NCBI RefSeq assembly: GCF_003049685.1
Contig: NZ_PYSY02000001.1
Coordinates: 620,001 to 684,000 of the forward strand
Reading direction: 5' to 3'
From: Brucella pituitosa
GTDB taxonomy: Bacteria > Pseudomonadota > Alphaproteobacteria > Rhizobiales > Rhizobiaceae
DNA: 64,000 nucleotides
Position numbers and translations under genes: made by a program. This document shows, piece after piece, positions 8,704 to 18,410 of the stretch; positions within the stretch are counted from its first letter, which is position 1; each line of letters starts with the position of its first letter. The notes below the pieces were generated by a model. That model saw only the letters and a program-made list of their open reading frames with translations, was not told the origin of the DNA and searched no databases.

Positions 8704-9882
8704 TCACTTTTTCGGCTTTGCCAGCATTCTAAGCAGTATGTAGCCACATATTGCTGACAAGGCGGAGCCTGTGAGAACCCCGATTTTCGTTTCCGCTTGC
8801 AACAGTTCCGACGGGAACGACAAGAGGCCGATGAAAATACTCATCGTGAAGCCGATACCGCACAGAACTGCAACGCCATAGAGCTGAGCCCAGCTTGCGC
8901 CCATTGGTTTTTGTGCCAGCCCCGATTTGATCGCAAGCCAGGCTGCGCCAAACACGCCTATCTGCTTGCCGACAAACAGTCCAAGCATGATGCCGAGCGG
9001 CAGCGTATCAAAGATGATGGAAGGGCTCATCCCGGCAAAGGAAATACCCGCATTGGCAAAGCCAAATACGGGCACGATGAAGAAGGCAACCGGCTTTGCC
9101 AATGCATGTTCGAGGATATGGAGCGGCGAGCTCATATCGTCTGGCTTCGCCTTGGCGGGCTTGAGCGGGATCATAAGTGCTGCCACAACCCCCGCAACCG
9201 TTGCATGGACACCGGAATTGAGCACGAAGAACCACAACACCGCCGCACCGATGAGGTAAGGCAGCAACTTGGCTACACCAAGTCGGTTCATTGCAAACAT
9301 CACCGCAGCTGTTGCGAATGCCGCACCAAGATAAGGCATGGAAATTTCGGCAGTGTAGAAAATAGCAATGATGACAACAGCCGCCAGATCATCGAGAATC
9401 GCAAGCGTTGCCAGAAAGACTTTGAGGCTCGAAGGCACGCGCGAACCCAGCAGCGATAAAACGCCGAGTGCAAATGCGATGTCGGTGGCAGATGGTACAG
9501 CCCAGCCGTGCACTTTTTCAGGATCGCCATAGTTGAATGCGACAAAGATCAGCGCAGGCAGAATAACGCCACCCGCAGCAGCAATCCCCGGCAACATGCG
9601 ATTGGGCCAGCTTGCAAGCTGACCATCGAGAAACTCACGCTTGATCTCAAGCCCGACCAGCAGGAAGAAGATAGCCATCAGCGCATCATTGATCCAATGC
9701 GCAAGACTGAGCGGTCCGATGTAGAAATGCAAAGCGTCGAAATAAGCCTTTGAGAAAGGTGAATTCGCAACGATGAGTGCAAGGGCCGCAGAGAACATAA
9801 GGACGATGCCACCGGCAGATTCACTATCAAGAAAGCGGCGCATGATGGAAACGGGGCGAACGGGCTTCGGATTGGGCGTCAT
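8704..9882 (-). CDS. nhaA: Na+/H+ antiporter NhaA
   Basis: NhaA exchanges internal sodium for external protons across the inner membrane and supports salt and alkaline-pH tolerance. The 392 residues carry about twelve hydrophobic segments. The ion-binding aspartate pair is Asp164-Asp165 in [11 protein letters not shown]. The other family marks ATDIAFALG (Asp134) and [10 protein letters not shown] are intact. It is followed 72 bases later on the same strand by the S49 protease gene, with a hairpin between. Confidence 0.96.
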   Translation of the reverse strand: MTPNPKPVRPVSIMRRFLDSESAGGIVLMFSAALALIVANSPFSKAYFDALHFYIGPLSLAHWINDALMAIFFLLVGLEIKREFLDGQLASWPNRMLPGIAAAGGVILPALIFVAFNYGDPEKVHGWAVPSATDIAFALGVLSLLGSRVPSSLKVFLATLAILDDLAAVVIIAIFYTAEISMPYLGAAFATAAVMFAMNRLGVAKLLPYLIGAAVLWFFVLNSGVHATVAGVVAALMIPLKPAKAKPDDMSSPLHILEHALAKPVAFFIVPVFGFANAGISFAGMSPSIIFDTLPLGIMLGLFVGKQIGVFGAAWLAIKSGLAQKPMGASWAQLYGVAVLCGIGFTMSIFIGLLSFPSELLQAETKIGVLTGSALSAICGYILLRMLAKPKK

Positions 9883-9892
9883 TGATTTCTTT

Positions 9893-10192
9893 TCAGGTTA
9901 TTTCCGGAGCGTCTACATCGTAGAGCATGAGATTACGATCCGTTATGCCCAGTCGTGGCCACTCGGAACGCCAGTCTGCTATGTGGCCAGAAGTGAAATG
10001 TTTGTCCAGTGAAACCCGGTCCTGCCAGAGCTCTTTTACATGGATGAGGCCGGAATCAAGAATGTCCTGAGCATATGAATATTCAATGCAGCCAGTTTCC
10101 GCGCGACTTGCTTGGATCATGCGCTGCATTACAAGGCGTGCGTCTTCTAATTTTTCAGCGGGCAGTCGCACGGTTCCGACGATCAGCAGCAT
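9893..10192 (-). CDS. Antibiotic biosynthesis monooxygenase (ABM) domain protein
   Basis: This is a 99-residue single ABM-fold protein ([20 protein letters not shown], then [12 protein letters not shown] and the [12 protein letters not shown] segment). Proteins of this type are small dimers used as quinol monooxygenases or haem-degrading enzymes; which one cannot be told here. The longer open frame to 10462 only shadows the upstream acetyltransferase gene. The true ATG is 4 bases after the stop of that gene, with GAGG overlapping the junction, so the two are translationally coupled. Confidence 0.85.
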   Translation of the reverse strand: MLLIVGTVRLPAEKLEDARLVMQRMIQASRAETGCIEYSYAQDILDSGLIHVKELWQDRVSLDKHFTSGHIADWRSEWPRLGITDRNLMLYDVDAPEIT

Positions 10193-10196
10193 GTCC

Positions 10197-10658
10197 TCAA
10201 TTTTCCACTTTATATTGTTTGCAGATCCGGCCCGGTGAGGTTCGGTAGGTGCGAAATCCCATCGCTTCGTAATAAGCGAGCCCCATATCGTTGTCGTCGC
10301 CGATACTCGCGTCAATATCGGTGATCCTGGCACCTTTTGCAGCTTGGTGTGTCGCGGCAAACAATGCGGAACCCACGCCTTTACGGGCAGCACGTGGGCT
10401 GACATGGGTTCCGATAATGCCCCATCCGACAGCAACGCCGTAAGAATTGCCCTCGGTTGCATGTTTCAGCGACTGAAACCCCAATACTTCGCCCTCAATA
10501 ACCGCCACGTAACATTCTATACGGTTGGGGTCGGCAATATAGAGTTCGATGACATGATCGCGGTCATATTGCCGCTTACGTCCGGTTGCATCAATGATTT
10601 CTTTAAGCACCTTGCTCATGTCGTCTGCATCATCGATTTTGACTGGTCTGATTTCCAT
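10197..10658 (-). CDS. GNAT-family N-acetyltransferase
   Basis: This is a 153-residue acetyl-CoA-dependent acyltransferase. The N-terminal MEIRPVKIDDADDM strand and helix, the VSPRAARKGVGSALF acetyl-CoA pyrophosphate loop (R-x-x-G-x-G/A form) and the C-terminal AYYEAMGFRTY motif are diagnostic. The ATG at 10658 is chosen over one at 10682 because GAGGT lies just ahead of it. The substrate is unknown. It is coupled to the ABM gene downstream. Confidence 0.87.
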   Translation of the reverse strand: MEIRPVKIDDADDMSKVLKEIIDATGRKRQYDRDHVIELYIADPNRIECYVAVIEGEVLGFQSLKHATEGNSYGVAVGWGIIGTHVSPRAARKGVGSALFAATHQAAKGARITDIDASIGDDNDMGLAYYEAMGFRTYRTSPGRICKQYKVEN

Positions 10659-10685
10659 GAATACCTCGGCGCTGTGCGGCAAATT

Positions 10686-11480
10686 TTAAAGCAGCGAAGT
10701 CTGCCCGTTATTGATGGCGGTTGCGCGCTCCGTGAAATCATTGCCTTCATCGCCATGAAGGATGAGTGCAGGCATCAGCGAAAGTCCAGCACGGCTGCCA
10801 CGAATGCCCATAATCACAATGCGGATGGCCGCACTGTCGGGACGCGGCAGTACCGGAATGATTTTCACTCCACCAAAACGACCCGTCAGTGCTTCTAATA
10901 TCGAGGCGAGTGAACCCGGACGCGCAATAATAGACACGCTACCGCCTGGCCGAAGGATTGCCGATGCGGTGCGTAACCACTGATCAAACATGCCTGCAGG
11001 CATGACATGCGCTTCGGCCTTTACGGGGTCGGGCGTGGAGCGGTCACTGGCTTCGTTGAAAGGTGGGTTCATGATGACAAAGTCGAAACTATCATCAACG
11101 AGGCCAGCGGCAGCGCGTGCCTTTCCAGTCAGCGAGACATCTGCTTCGAGAATATCGACGCGATCAAGCAAGGCTGCATTCAGTGGATGGCTGACGCTTT
11201 TATGCGCGAAGTTCAGCATGAAGCCAGAACGTTCAATAAGTGTGACGTGCGCATGCTTGCAACGGGCGGCCACAGCCAGTCCGGCAGCGCCTGCACCACT
11301 ACCAAGATCAGCGAGCTGACCTGAAAAACCCTGCGGGACGCTGCTTGCGAGAATCATCGCGTCCACACCGGAGCGATGCCCCTTCATGGCAGGCTGTACG
11401 AGGTGAAATGCACCACGATGGAACACATCGAGTGTTTCATCGACCGTGTAAGGCTGGTGCTCGGAAATGTTATTTGCCAT
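10686..11480 (-). CDS. TrmN6/YfiC-like class I methyltransferase
   Basis: This is an S-adenosylmethionine-dependent N6-adenine methyltransferase-like protein of 264 residues. Motif I is LADLGSGAGAAG (about 56-66), and the catalytic NPPF tetrad (138-141, in FVIMNPPFNEA) is typical of enzymes that methylate adenine N6. The best match is the tRNA1(Val) A37 methyltransferase group, which is inferred from the GHRSGVDAMILA opening. Its start overlaps the end of the DUF2007 gene by 11 bases. Confidence 0.86.
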   Translation of the reverse strand: MANNISEHQPYTVDETLDVFHRGAFHLVQPAMKGHRSGVDAMILASSVPQGFSGQLADLGSGAGAAGLAVAARCKHAHVTLIERSGFMLNFAHKSVSHPLNAALLDRVDILEADVSLTGKARAAAGLVDDSFDFVIMNPPFNEASDRSTPDPVKAEAHVMPAGMFDQWLRTASAILRPGGSVSIIARPGSLASILEALTGRFGGVKIIPVLPRPDSAAIRIVIMGIRGSRAGLSLMPALILHGDEGNDFTERATAINNGQTSLL

Positions 11481-11700
11481 GGTCTTTTAATTCGTGTTCC
11501 AAGCCAGCGTCGATGAGATAGCGTCGGGCTTCGTCCAGCTTGTCTTCTTCGACTAGAAACCGCCGCGGTATAATGCCAAGCGAACCTTCGAGGATGCTCA
11601 TATTGGTGTCGGCAATGAAATAGATGATACCTGCCTCTTTCATCAGCGCTTCGGCGACGGACAGCAATACGGAATCATTTGTGCGCATAAGTTCGATCAT
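11470..11700 (-). CDS. DUF2007 small protein
   Basis: This is a 76-residue protein of the DUF2007 type (putative signal-transducing protein family, role unproven). MIELMRTNDSVLLSVAEALM and the segment RRFLVEEDKLDEARRYLIDAGLE fit the compact ferredoxin-like fold. It overlaps the downstream methyltransferase start by 11 bases, a strong sign of translational coupling; such DUF2007-methyltransferase pairs are common in alphaproteobacteria. Confidence 0.85.
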   Translation of the reverse strand: MIELMRTNDSVLLSVAEALMKEAGIIYFIADTNMSILEGSLGIIPRRFLVEEDKLDEARRYLIDAGLEHELKDHGK

Positions 11701-11855
11701 TTCGACAATGTGTAATCAATAGACCGCATTGACAACTGCTTCCTTCAATGGTGAACAGGCTCTGAATGAAAAGCTTGGGCGTGCAGGGGGCCTTTAAGCG
11801 TCTTGAGCATTCTGATCCGCACACATAGTGTGGTCAGCAGCTAGGAGTAACGACA

Positions 11856-12872
11856 TTGGGTGTGGTTTTGAATCTCGACGGGAAAAAGAAACAGGAAGGG
11901 TCGGTCCAGCCTCTGGTCGATCTCACGAAGGCCGATATGGGCCGCGTGAACGAAATGATCCTGTCCCGTGCAGGTTCCGATGTCGAGATGATCCCGGAAG
12001 TGGCTAACCATCTCATTTCATCTGGTGGCAAGCGCCTGCGCCCTATGATGACGCTCGCGGCAGCCCGCATGTTTGGTTATGAAGGTGACGGCCATGTCCG
12101 TCTCGCAACCTCAGTTGAATTCATGCATACGGCAACGCTTCTGCATGATGATGTGGTTGACGAAAGCGATTTGCGCCGCGGCAAAAGCACGGCGCGTATG
12201 ATCTGGGGCAATCAGGCCAGTGTTCTGGTTGGCGACTTCCTGCTCGGTCAGGCCTTCAAGATGATGGTAGACGTTGGTTCGCTTGATGCACTCGATGTTC
12301 TCGCAACCTCCGCTTCGGTTATCGCCGAAGGTGAAGTGATGCAGCTTGCTGCAGCCAAGAACATGGAAACCACCGAAGACGAATATCTCGCCGTGATCAA
12401 GGCAAAGACTGCCGCTCTTTTCTCAGCGGCTGCTGAAGTCGGTCCGATCATTGCTCAGGCACAGCGCTCGGATCGTGCAGCGCTGCGCGACTATGGTCTC
12501 AATCTCGGCCTCGCCTTCCAGCTCGTTGACGATGCGCTGGATTATGGTGGTTCGGCTGCCGATCTTGGTAAGAACACAGGCGACGATTTCCGTGAAGGCA
12601 AGATCACCTTGCCGGTTATCCTGAGCTATCGTCGGGGTAGCGATGAAGAGCGCGCATTCTGGAAGCACGCGATTGAAGAGGGTGCCAGCGACGACGCGTC
12701 ACTTGAAAAGGCCATTGGTCTGATGACGAAGCACGGTGCGATTGCCGATACGGTACAGCGCGCGCGACATTTCGGTGAAATCGCCCGCGATGCCTTGGCG
12801 CCGCTCAAGGCAACACCTGAGAAAGATGCACTGATCGAAGTGATCGATTTCTGCATCAGCCGCGTTAATTAA
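11856..12872 (+). CDS. Long-chain polyprenyl diphosphate synthase (ubiquinone side chain)
   Basis: It condenses isopentenyl diphosphate into the all-trans side chain of ubiquinone, probably decaprenyl in this lineage, though chain length is inferred. The 338 residues contain the first Asp-rich motif LLHDDVVDE (Asp98, Asp99, Asp102), GGKRLRP ahead of it, and the second Asp-rich motif LVDDALDYGG (Asp225-Asp229). The start is a TTG at 11856 with AGGAG 8 bases upstream; a GTG at 11862 is the alternative. UbiA, which would use the product, is encoded at 29105. A terminator follows after a repeat copy. Confidence 0.95.
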   Translation: MGVVLNLDGKKKQEGSVQPLVDLTKADMGRVNEMILSRAGSDVEMIPEVANHLISSGGKRLRPMMTLAAARMFGYEGDGHVRLATSVEFMHTATLLHDDVVDESDLRRGKSTARMIWGNQASVLVGDFLLGQAFKMMVDVGSLDALDVLATSASVIAEGEVMQLAAAKNMETTEDEYLAVIKAKTAALFSAAAEVGPIIAQAQRSDRAALRDYGLNLGLAFQLVDDALDYGGSAADLGKNTGDDFREGKITLPVILSYRRGSDEERAFWKHAIEEGASDDASLEKAIGLMTKHGAIADTVQRARHFGEIARDALAPLKATPEKDALIEVIDFCISRVN

Positions 12873-12920
12873 AACCGGGATTAAACAACGACGAAGCATT
12901 CATTAGGGATGCATCGTTGA

Positions 12921-12965
12921 GCATGTCGCCCGAAAGTGGGAAGCGGTTTCGGGATAACGACATGC
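12921..12965. repeat. Single-module palindromic repeat, copy 3
   Basis: GCATGTCG/CGACATGC outer arms enclose CCCGAAA and TTTCGGG inner arms around GTGGGAAGCGG. It is only the first module of the family and lies downstream of the polyprenyl synthase gene. Confidence 0.75.
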
Positions 12966-12979
12966 GGAGTCATAATGAA

Positions 12980-13010
12980 AAGAAAAGCATCCATCACGGA
13001 TGCTTTTCTT
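12980..13010 (+). terminator. Rho-independent terminator
   Basis: The perfect 13-bp stem AAGAAAAGCATCC/GGATGCTTTTCTT encloses a 5-base loop. It terminates the polyprenyl synthase transcript, and an ATG inside its right arm (13000) is therefore not a credible start for the TPR gene. Confidence 0.88.
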
Positions 13011-13092
13011 GCGCGTGTACCCCAAAAAGGCCATGCTTGAGGTGCCTCTGAATAGGGGAACTTATGCGGAATTGGAAAGAGGACTGGGCTTT

Positions 13093-14895
13093 ATGCGGCA
13101 GGGATTGAAACGTCGTCCGCTTTACGGATTGCTTCTCTTGGCTCTAGCGGGAGTAGCGCTGCCAGCAAATGCGGCAATGGCTAAAACCAATCCTGATCCT
13201 GTGTCGCAAGTGCGCGCCGGTTCGTTTGCAGGTGCCTATCTTGCAGCCCGTACGGCAGAAGCCGACAACAACATTGGTGCTGCGGTAGATTTCTACCGTC
13301 AGGCCATGGCCTTTGACCCCGGCAACGATATTATCAAACAGAACCTGCTTCTTGCACTTCTGACAGAAGGCCGTTTCAAGGATGCTTTGCCGCTTGCGGA
13401 AGAGCTGAAGAATCAGCCTGAGATTGAACGCTTTTCGCGTGTTGCTCTGGCAATCGACGCCATTTCCAGGAAGCAGTATCGCAAGACTGGCCCACTCCTG
13501 ATGCTGTCGATCCAGTCCGATATGGATCAGCTTGCGACCAGCCTCATGGGCGCATGGGTTAAGGTCGGGCAGGGTAATCCGAAGCGCGCGCTTGCAGACG
13601 TCGTGAAGATCAACGGCCCTGAATGGTATGGCCTGTTCCGCATTTATAATGCGGCGCTGATTGCCGACATCGCTGGTGACAAGCAGGATGCACGTAACTA
13701 TTACCAGCAGGCGATTGACGACCGTCCGGGCGGAAGTGCTGCACCTGATACCTATGAACGCATTGTGATGGCCTATGCCTCCTTCAAGCTGCGTCAGGGT
13801 GACAAGGATGGCGCGATCAAGATTCTGAAAGATGCTGAAGAGCTTCTGAACGGTCGCATGACCATTACCGAGATGCGCGAAAAGATCGAGGCTGGACAGA
13901 AATATCCTCGCCTGATCGAGACGCCGCAGCAGGGTGTGGGCGAAGTGCTTTATACGCTCGGTACTGCGATCAACCGTGGTGGTGCGGAAGCTTTTGCCAA
14001 GCTTTATCTGCAAATGTCACTGCCATTGCGTCCCGATAATGATGCTACGCTTTATCAACTTGGCGATATTTCGGCGAAGCTGCGCCAGCCTGAAAGGGCG
14101 GTCGAATATTATGGTCGCGTTCCTGAAAAATCGCCCTATAGGCGCGATGCAGAAATGCAGCGGGCGCTTAATCTCGCTGAAAATGAAAAGACAGGCGAAG
14201 CGATTGAGCAGTTGAAAACCTTGCTCAACCGCGACAAGACCGATCTGCGCACCTATCTGGCACTGGGCGGTGTCTATGCACAGGACAAGAATTTTGCTGA
14301 TGCCGCAAAAATCTACGATGCGGCCGTTGAGCAGATCAAGTCACCTGAACGCAAGGACTGGCCGGTCTTCTATCAGCGTGGCATCGCACATGAGCGTTTG
14401 AAGGAATGGGATCAGGCAGAGCCGAATTTCAAGAAGGCGCTGGAGCTTTATCCTGACCAGCCACAGGTGTTGAACTATCTCGGCTATTCATGGGTTGATC
14501 GCGGCGAGAACCTCGATGAGGCGCTGCTGATGATCAAGAAGGCTGTCGAGTTGCGCCCACAGGATGGCTATATCGTCGATTCACTCGGCTGGGCTTATTA
14601 TCAGCTTGGTCGTTATCCGGAAGCCGTCGTGGAGCTTGAAAAAGCCGTCAAGCTGCGCCCGGAAGATCCGACGATCAATGACCATCTTGGTGACGCTTAC
14701 TGGCGTGCGGATCGTCAGCTTGAGGCAACGTTCCAGTGGAACCATGCCATTGCAGGTAAGCCGGAGCCGGAAGAACTCGCCAAGATCGAGGAAAAGCTGA
14801 AGTCGGGCCTTGCTGATCCAGCCAATCCTGCGCAAGCTGATGCTGCCAAGCCAGACGCTGCAAAGCCTGAAACAGAAAAACCTGCTGCAAACTAA
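13093..14895 (+). CDS. Exported tetratricopeptide-repeat protein
   Basis: This is a 600-residue protein with an N-terminal signal peptide (MRQGLKRRPLYG, then a Leu/Ala-rich core ending PANAAMA), so it is probably periplasmic or outer-membrane associated. The body is a series of helical repeats with TPR consensus, clearest at DKTDLRTYLALGGVYAQ and PQVLNYLGYSWVDRGENLDE. The C-terminal 30 residues are low-complexity Ala/Lys/Pro/Asp. The start at 13093 has GAAAGAGGA upstream, whereas the ATG at 13000 lies inside a terminator. It is likely a scaffold, but no partner is evident. Confidence 0.87.
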   Translation: MRQGLKRRPLYGLLLLALAGVALPANAAMAKTNPDPVSQVRAGSFAGAYLAARTAEADNNIGAAVDFYRQAMAFDPGNDIIKQNLLLALLTEGRFKDALPLAEELKNQPEIERFSRVALAIDAISRKQYRKTGPLLMLSIQSDMDQLATSLMGAWVKVGQGNPKRALADVVKINGPEWYGLFRIYNAALIADIAGDKQDARNYYQQAIDDRPGGSAAPDTYERIVMAYASFKLRQGDKDGAIKILKDAEELLNGRMTITEMREKIEAGQKYPRLIETPQQGVGEVLYTLGTAINRGGAEAFAKLYLQMSLPLRPDNDATLYQLGDISAKLRQPERAVEYYGRVPEKSPYRRDAEMQRALNLAENEKTGEAIEQLKTLLNRDKTDLRTYLALGGVYAQDKNFADAAKIYDAAVEQIKSPERKDWPVFYQRGIAHERLKEWDQAEPNFKKALELYPDQPQVLNYLGYSWVDRGENLDEALLMIKKAVELRPQDGYIVDSLGWAYYQLGRYPEAVVELEKAVKLRPEDPTINDHLGDAYWRADRQLEATFQWNHAIAGKPEPEELAKIEEKLKSGLADPANPAQADAAKPDAAKPETEKPAAN

Positions 14896-14916
14896 CGCAG
14901 ATCAGGCACAAACCAT

Positions 14917-14948
14917 CCATTGCGCGTTGATTTTACCGCGCGCAATGG
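14917..14948. terminator. Perfect 10-bp hairpin downstream of the TPR gene
   Basis: CCATTGCGCG pairs with CGCGCAATGG. No T-run follows, so it is only a possible terminator or 3' stabiliser between the TPR gene and glyQ. Confidence 0.55.
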
Positions 14949-15042
14949 CTCGCATGCTTGACCCTGCGTGACGGACAAATTAGACCGGGCCATCATTTCA
15001 ATAACAAGGCCTGACCCCGTGTCCAGTACGTTGCCAGCACAT

Positions 15043-15969
15043 ATGCATCCCACCCGTTCCTTTCAGGGCCTGATCCTGACGCTCCATAACTATTGGGCGG
15101 AACATGGTTGCGCTATTTTGCAGCCTTACGACATGGAAGTGGGGGCGGGTACATTCCATCCGGCGACGACGCTGCGTTCGCTCGGGCCAAAGCCTTGGAA
15201 AGCTGCCTATGTGCAGCCATCGCGCCGCCCAAAGGATGGGCGCTATGGCGAAAATCCAAACCGCTTGCAGCACTATTACCAGTATCAGGTGATCATCAAG
15301 CCATCGCCGCCGAACCTCCAGGATCTTTATCTCGGTTCGCTGCGCGCTATCGGTCTTGATCCGACCCTGCATGATGTGCGCTTTGTGGAAGACGACTGGG
15401 AAAGCCCAACGCTCGGCGCATGGGGCCTTGGCTGGGAATGTTGGTGTGATGGCATGGAAGTGTCGCAGTTCACCTATTTCCAACAGGTATGCGGCATTGA
15501 ATGCTCGCCGGTTGCAGGTGAGCTGACCTACGGTCTGGAGCGCCTCGCCATGTATGTGCAGGGCGTGGACAATGTTTATGACCTCAACTTCAATGGTCTG
15601 GAAGGCGAAGAAAAACTCACTTATGGTGATGTTTTCCTGCAGGCCGAGCAGGAATATTCCCGCTACAATTTCGAAATGGCGAACACCGAAATTCTGCATC
15701 AGCACTTCATCGATGCAGAGCGCGAATGCGAAGCCATTCTGAAGGCAGGCAGCACGGGCGAAGGTTCGCTGCATAAATGCGTTTTCCCGGCTTATGACCA
15801 GTGCATCAAGGCATCCCATGTCTTCAACCTGATGGATGCGCGCGGCGTGATCTCGGTCACAGAGCGCCAGAGCTATATTCTGCGCGTGCGCAATCTCGCG
15901 CGTCAGTGCGGCGAAGCATTTCTGTTGACGGATGCCGGTGGTTTTAATCTCAAGCGTGAGGGCGAGTAA
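15043..15969 (+). CDS. glyQ: Glycyl-tRNA synthetase alpha subunit
   Basis: This is the class II catalytic subunit of the alpha2beta2 bacterial glycyl-tRNA synthetase; it charges tRNA-Gly. [18 protein letters not shown] begins the conserved family sequence. Class II motifs such as [19 protein letters not shown] and the [12 protein letters not shown] region are intact over 308 residues. I start it at 15043 because known family members begin a few residues before SFQGL. A GTG at 14968 would add 25 residues and has no better ribosome site. It is followed 5 bases later by glyS. Confidence 0.96.
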   Translation: MHPTRSFQGLILTLHNYWAEHGCAILQPYDMEVGAGTFHPATTLRSLGPKPWKAAYVQPSRRPKDGRYGENPNRLQHYYQYQVIIKPSPPNLQDLYLGSLRAIGLDPTLHDVRFVEDDWESPTLGAWGLGWECWCDGMEVSQFTYFQQVCGIECSPVAGELTYGLERLAMYVQGVDNVYDLNFNGLEGEEKLTYGDVFLQAEQEYSRYNFEMANTEILHQHFIDAERECEAILKAGSTGEGSLHKCVFPAYDQCIKASHVFNLMDARGVISVTERQSYILRVRNLARQCGEAFLLTDAGGFNLKREGE

Positions 15970-15974
15970 TTATT

Positions 15975-18290
15975 ATGCCTGATTTGTTGCTCGAACTTTT
16001 CTCCGAGGAAATCCCGGCCCGTATGCAGCGTAAGGCTGCGGGTGATTTCAAGAAGATGATCACCGACGGTCTGGTGGAAGCGGGGCTGACCTATGAGGCG
16101 ACGACGGCCTATTGGACTCCACGCCGTCTGACGCTTGATATTCGTGGCCTGACTGTGCGCTCAAAAGACGTGCATGAAGACGTGAAGGGTCCGTCAGTTA
16201 CTGCACCCGAACAGGCGATTGTCGGCTTTTTGAAGAAAGTCGGACTGACCGATGTTTCTCAGGCGCATGTGCATTCCGATCCAAAGAAGGGTGATTTCTA
16301 CGTCGCTCATCTGACCAAGCCGGGCCGCGCTGCCGAAGAAATTATCGCTGAACTCGTACCGCAAACGATCCGCAACTTCCCATGGCCAAAGTCCATGCGC
16401 TGGGGTGCTGCGTCATCCAAGCCGGGTGCGTTGCGTTGGGTGCGTCCGCTGCAGTCGATCCTCTGCACTTTCGGCCCTGAAACCGAAGAAACGGTTGTGG
16501 TCGAGTTTGAGGTTGACGGCATCAAGTCGGGCAATGTCACCTATGGCCACCGTTTCCTGAGCGATGGTCAGGCGATCAAAGTGCGCCGTTTTGAGGATTA
16601 CGTCGATAAGCTTGAAAAGGCTTTCGTTGTGCTGGACGCCGAGCGCCGCAAGGAAATCATTTCGCAGGACGCACATAATCTCGCTTTCGCCTCCGGTCTT
16701 GAACTGGTCGAAGATGCCGGGCTTCTTGAAGAGGTCTCCGGTCTGGTCGAATGGCCGGTTGTGCTGATGGGCGAGTTTGAGGAAGAATTCCTCGCGATCC
16801 CGCCGGAAGTTATTCAGCTCACTATCCGTGTGAATCAGAAGTGCTTCGTCACCCGCAAGCAGGGCGAGACAGAAGCGCTGTCGAACAAGTTCATTCTGGT
16901 GTCGAACATCGCGGCGCGCGATGGCGGCACGGAAATCGCTTATGGCAACGGCAAGGTTGTGCGCGCACGCCTATCCGATGCGCTCTATTTCTGGAATACC
17001 GATCAGCATGACCTGCCTGACCTCGACAAGCTTGCGGCATCGGGTGAGAAGTTCGGCCTTGATCTGAAAAAGCCGCTCGATCAGCGCATGGCGCGCCTCG
17101 ACAACCTCAATGTAACTTTCCATGCCAAGCTCGGCACGCAAGGCGCACGCGTTGAGCGCATTCGCGATCTTGCTCGGATGTTGGCTGCTTTGATTGCTGC
17201 TGATCCGAAGCTTGCTTCGCGCGCGGCAGTTCTGGCAAAGGCCGATCTGACAACGGAAGTTGTCGGTGAGTTCCCCGAACTTCAGGGCGCAATAGGTCGC
17301 AAATATGCGCTTCTTCAAGGCGAAGACGAAGCCGTGGCGAGCGCTCTCGAAGAGCATTACAAGCCGCAGGGTCCGTCTGATTTTGTTCCTAAGAATCCTA
17401 TTTCGGTAGCGGTAGCACTGGCGGACAAGCTCGACACGTTGGTTGATTTTTGGTTGATTGATGAAAAGCCAACCGGCTCGAAAGACCCTTATGCTTTGCG
17501 TCGTGCAGTGCTTGGTGTCATTAGGTTGCTACTTGAAAACGATTTACGTCTTCCTTTGCAGCCGCTCTTTGTTCTGACTGCCACCATTTATCACGCACAG
17601 CGCTATCACGAGAAAAAACTTAATCCGCTAATAGATGGTTTGAAGGGTCTCTCAAACGCTGGTCTTTCTGGAGATGCACTCTTTGAGGCATTGTCGAAGG
17701 TTATTCCTGAATTGGCTGGAGTGCCAGTAAGCCAGTTTCGCGAAGAGGCAGTTGCTCGCGATGAGGTAACAAAAGACCTTCTTTCTTTCTTCCACGACCG
17801 TTTCAAGGTCTACCTGAAAGACGAAGGTGCACGCTACGATGCGATTGATGCGGTTCTGACATCGGATGCCGATAATCTTCTGCTGGTTGCCCGTCGTCTG
17901 GAAGCGCTGATCGTCTTCATCAATGAGGAAGACGGCAAGAACCTGCTGGCTGGCACCAAGCGTGCCGCCAATATTCTGGCTGCGGAAGAAAAGAAGGGCA
18001 CGAAGGTAGCAAGCAGCGTCGATGCGGCTCTGTTGAAGCTCGACGAGGAAAAGGCGCTCTATGCGGCTGTGAACCTCGCGTCTACCGAAGCAGAAGAAGC
18101 GATTGCCGGCGAAGATTTCGGCGGTGCAATGCTGGCACTCGCCAAGCTGCGCGGTCCGGTCGATACATTCTTTGAGAGCGTATTGGTCAATGACGAGGAC
18201 GAAAACGTCCGCGCCAATCGTCTGGCATTGCTTGAACAAATCCGCACTGCCACCAGCAAGGTGGCCGATTTCTCGAAAATCGCCGGATAA
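15975..18290 (+). CDS. glyS: Glycyl-tRNA synthetase beta subunit
   Basis: The beta subunit binds and positions tRNA-Gly; 771 residues is longer than the roughly 690 of many bacteria but seen in alphaproteobacteria. [18 protein letters not shown] and the HRFLSDG and [17 protein letters not shown] segments are characteristic. It forms a two-gene operon with glyQ (5-base gap) closed by a strong terminator. Between about 17390 and 17810 codon use shifts toward AT-rich, otherwise avoided codons (ATA, CTA, AGG, GGA) although the frame is intact, suggesting a recombined segment. Confidence 0.96.
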   Translation: MPDLLLELFSEEIPARMQRKAAGDFKKMITDGLVEAGLTYEATTAYWTPRRLTLDIRGLTVRSKDVHEDVKGPSVTAPEQAIVGFLKKVGLTDVSQAHVHSDPKKGDFYVAHLTKPGRAAEEIIAELVPQTIRNFPWPKSMRWGAASSKPGALRWVRPLQSILCTFGPETEETVVVEFEVDGIKSGNVTYGHRFLSDGQAIKVRRFEDYVDKLEKAFVVLDAERRKEIISQDAHNLAFASGLELVEDAGLLEEVSGLVEWPVVLMGEFEEEFLAIPPEVIQLTIRVNQKCFVTRKQGETEALSNKFILVSNIAARDGGTEIAYGNGKVVRARLSDALYFWNTDQHDLPDLDKLAASGEKFGLDLKKPLDQRMARLDNLNVTFHAKLGTQGARVERIRDLARMLAALIAADPKLASRAAVLAKADLTTEVVGEFPELQGAIGRKYALLQGEDEAVASALEEHYKPQGPSDFVPKNPISVAVALADKLDTLVDFWLIDEKPTGSKDPYALRRAVLGVIRLLLENDLRLPLQPLFVLTATIYHAQRYHEKKLNPLIDGLKGLSNAGLSGDALFEALSKVIPELAGVPVSQFREEAVARDEVTKDLLSFFHDRFKVYLKDEGARYDAIDAVLTSDADNLLLVARRLEALIVFINEEDGKNLLAGTKRAANILAAEEKKGTKVASSVDAALLKLDEEKALYAAVNLASTEAEEAIAGEDFGGAMLALAKLRGPVDTFFESVLVNDEDENVRANRLALLEQIRTATSKVADFSKIAG

Positions 18291-18296
18291 ACAACA

Positions 18297-18326
18297 AAAG
18301 GGCGCTTTCAAGCGCCCTTTCTTTTT
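18297..18326 (+). terminator. Rho-independent terminator of glyQS
   Basis: AAAGGGCGCTT pairs with AAGCGCCCTTT and is followed by CTTTTT. It lies 6 bases after the glyS stop. Confidence 0.93.
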
Positions 18327-18410
18327 GTAACTCATTCCGATCTTGCATCAACTCAGCATCGGAGTCCCTTGCTCAAAAGCGACGCTTTGTGTAGCTAAGG
18401 CGGCAGGAGA

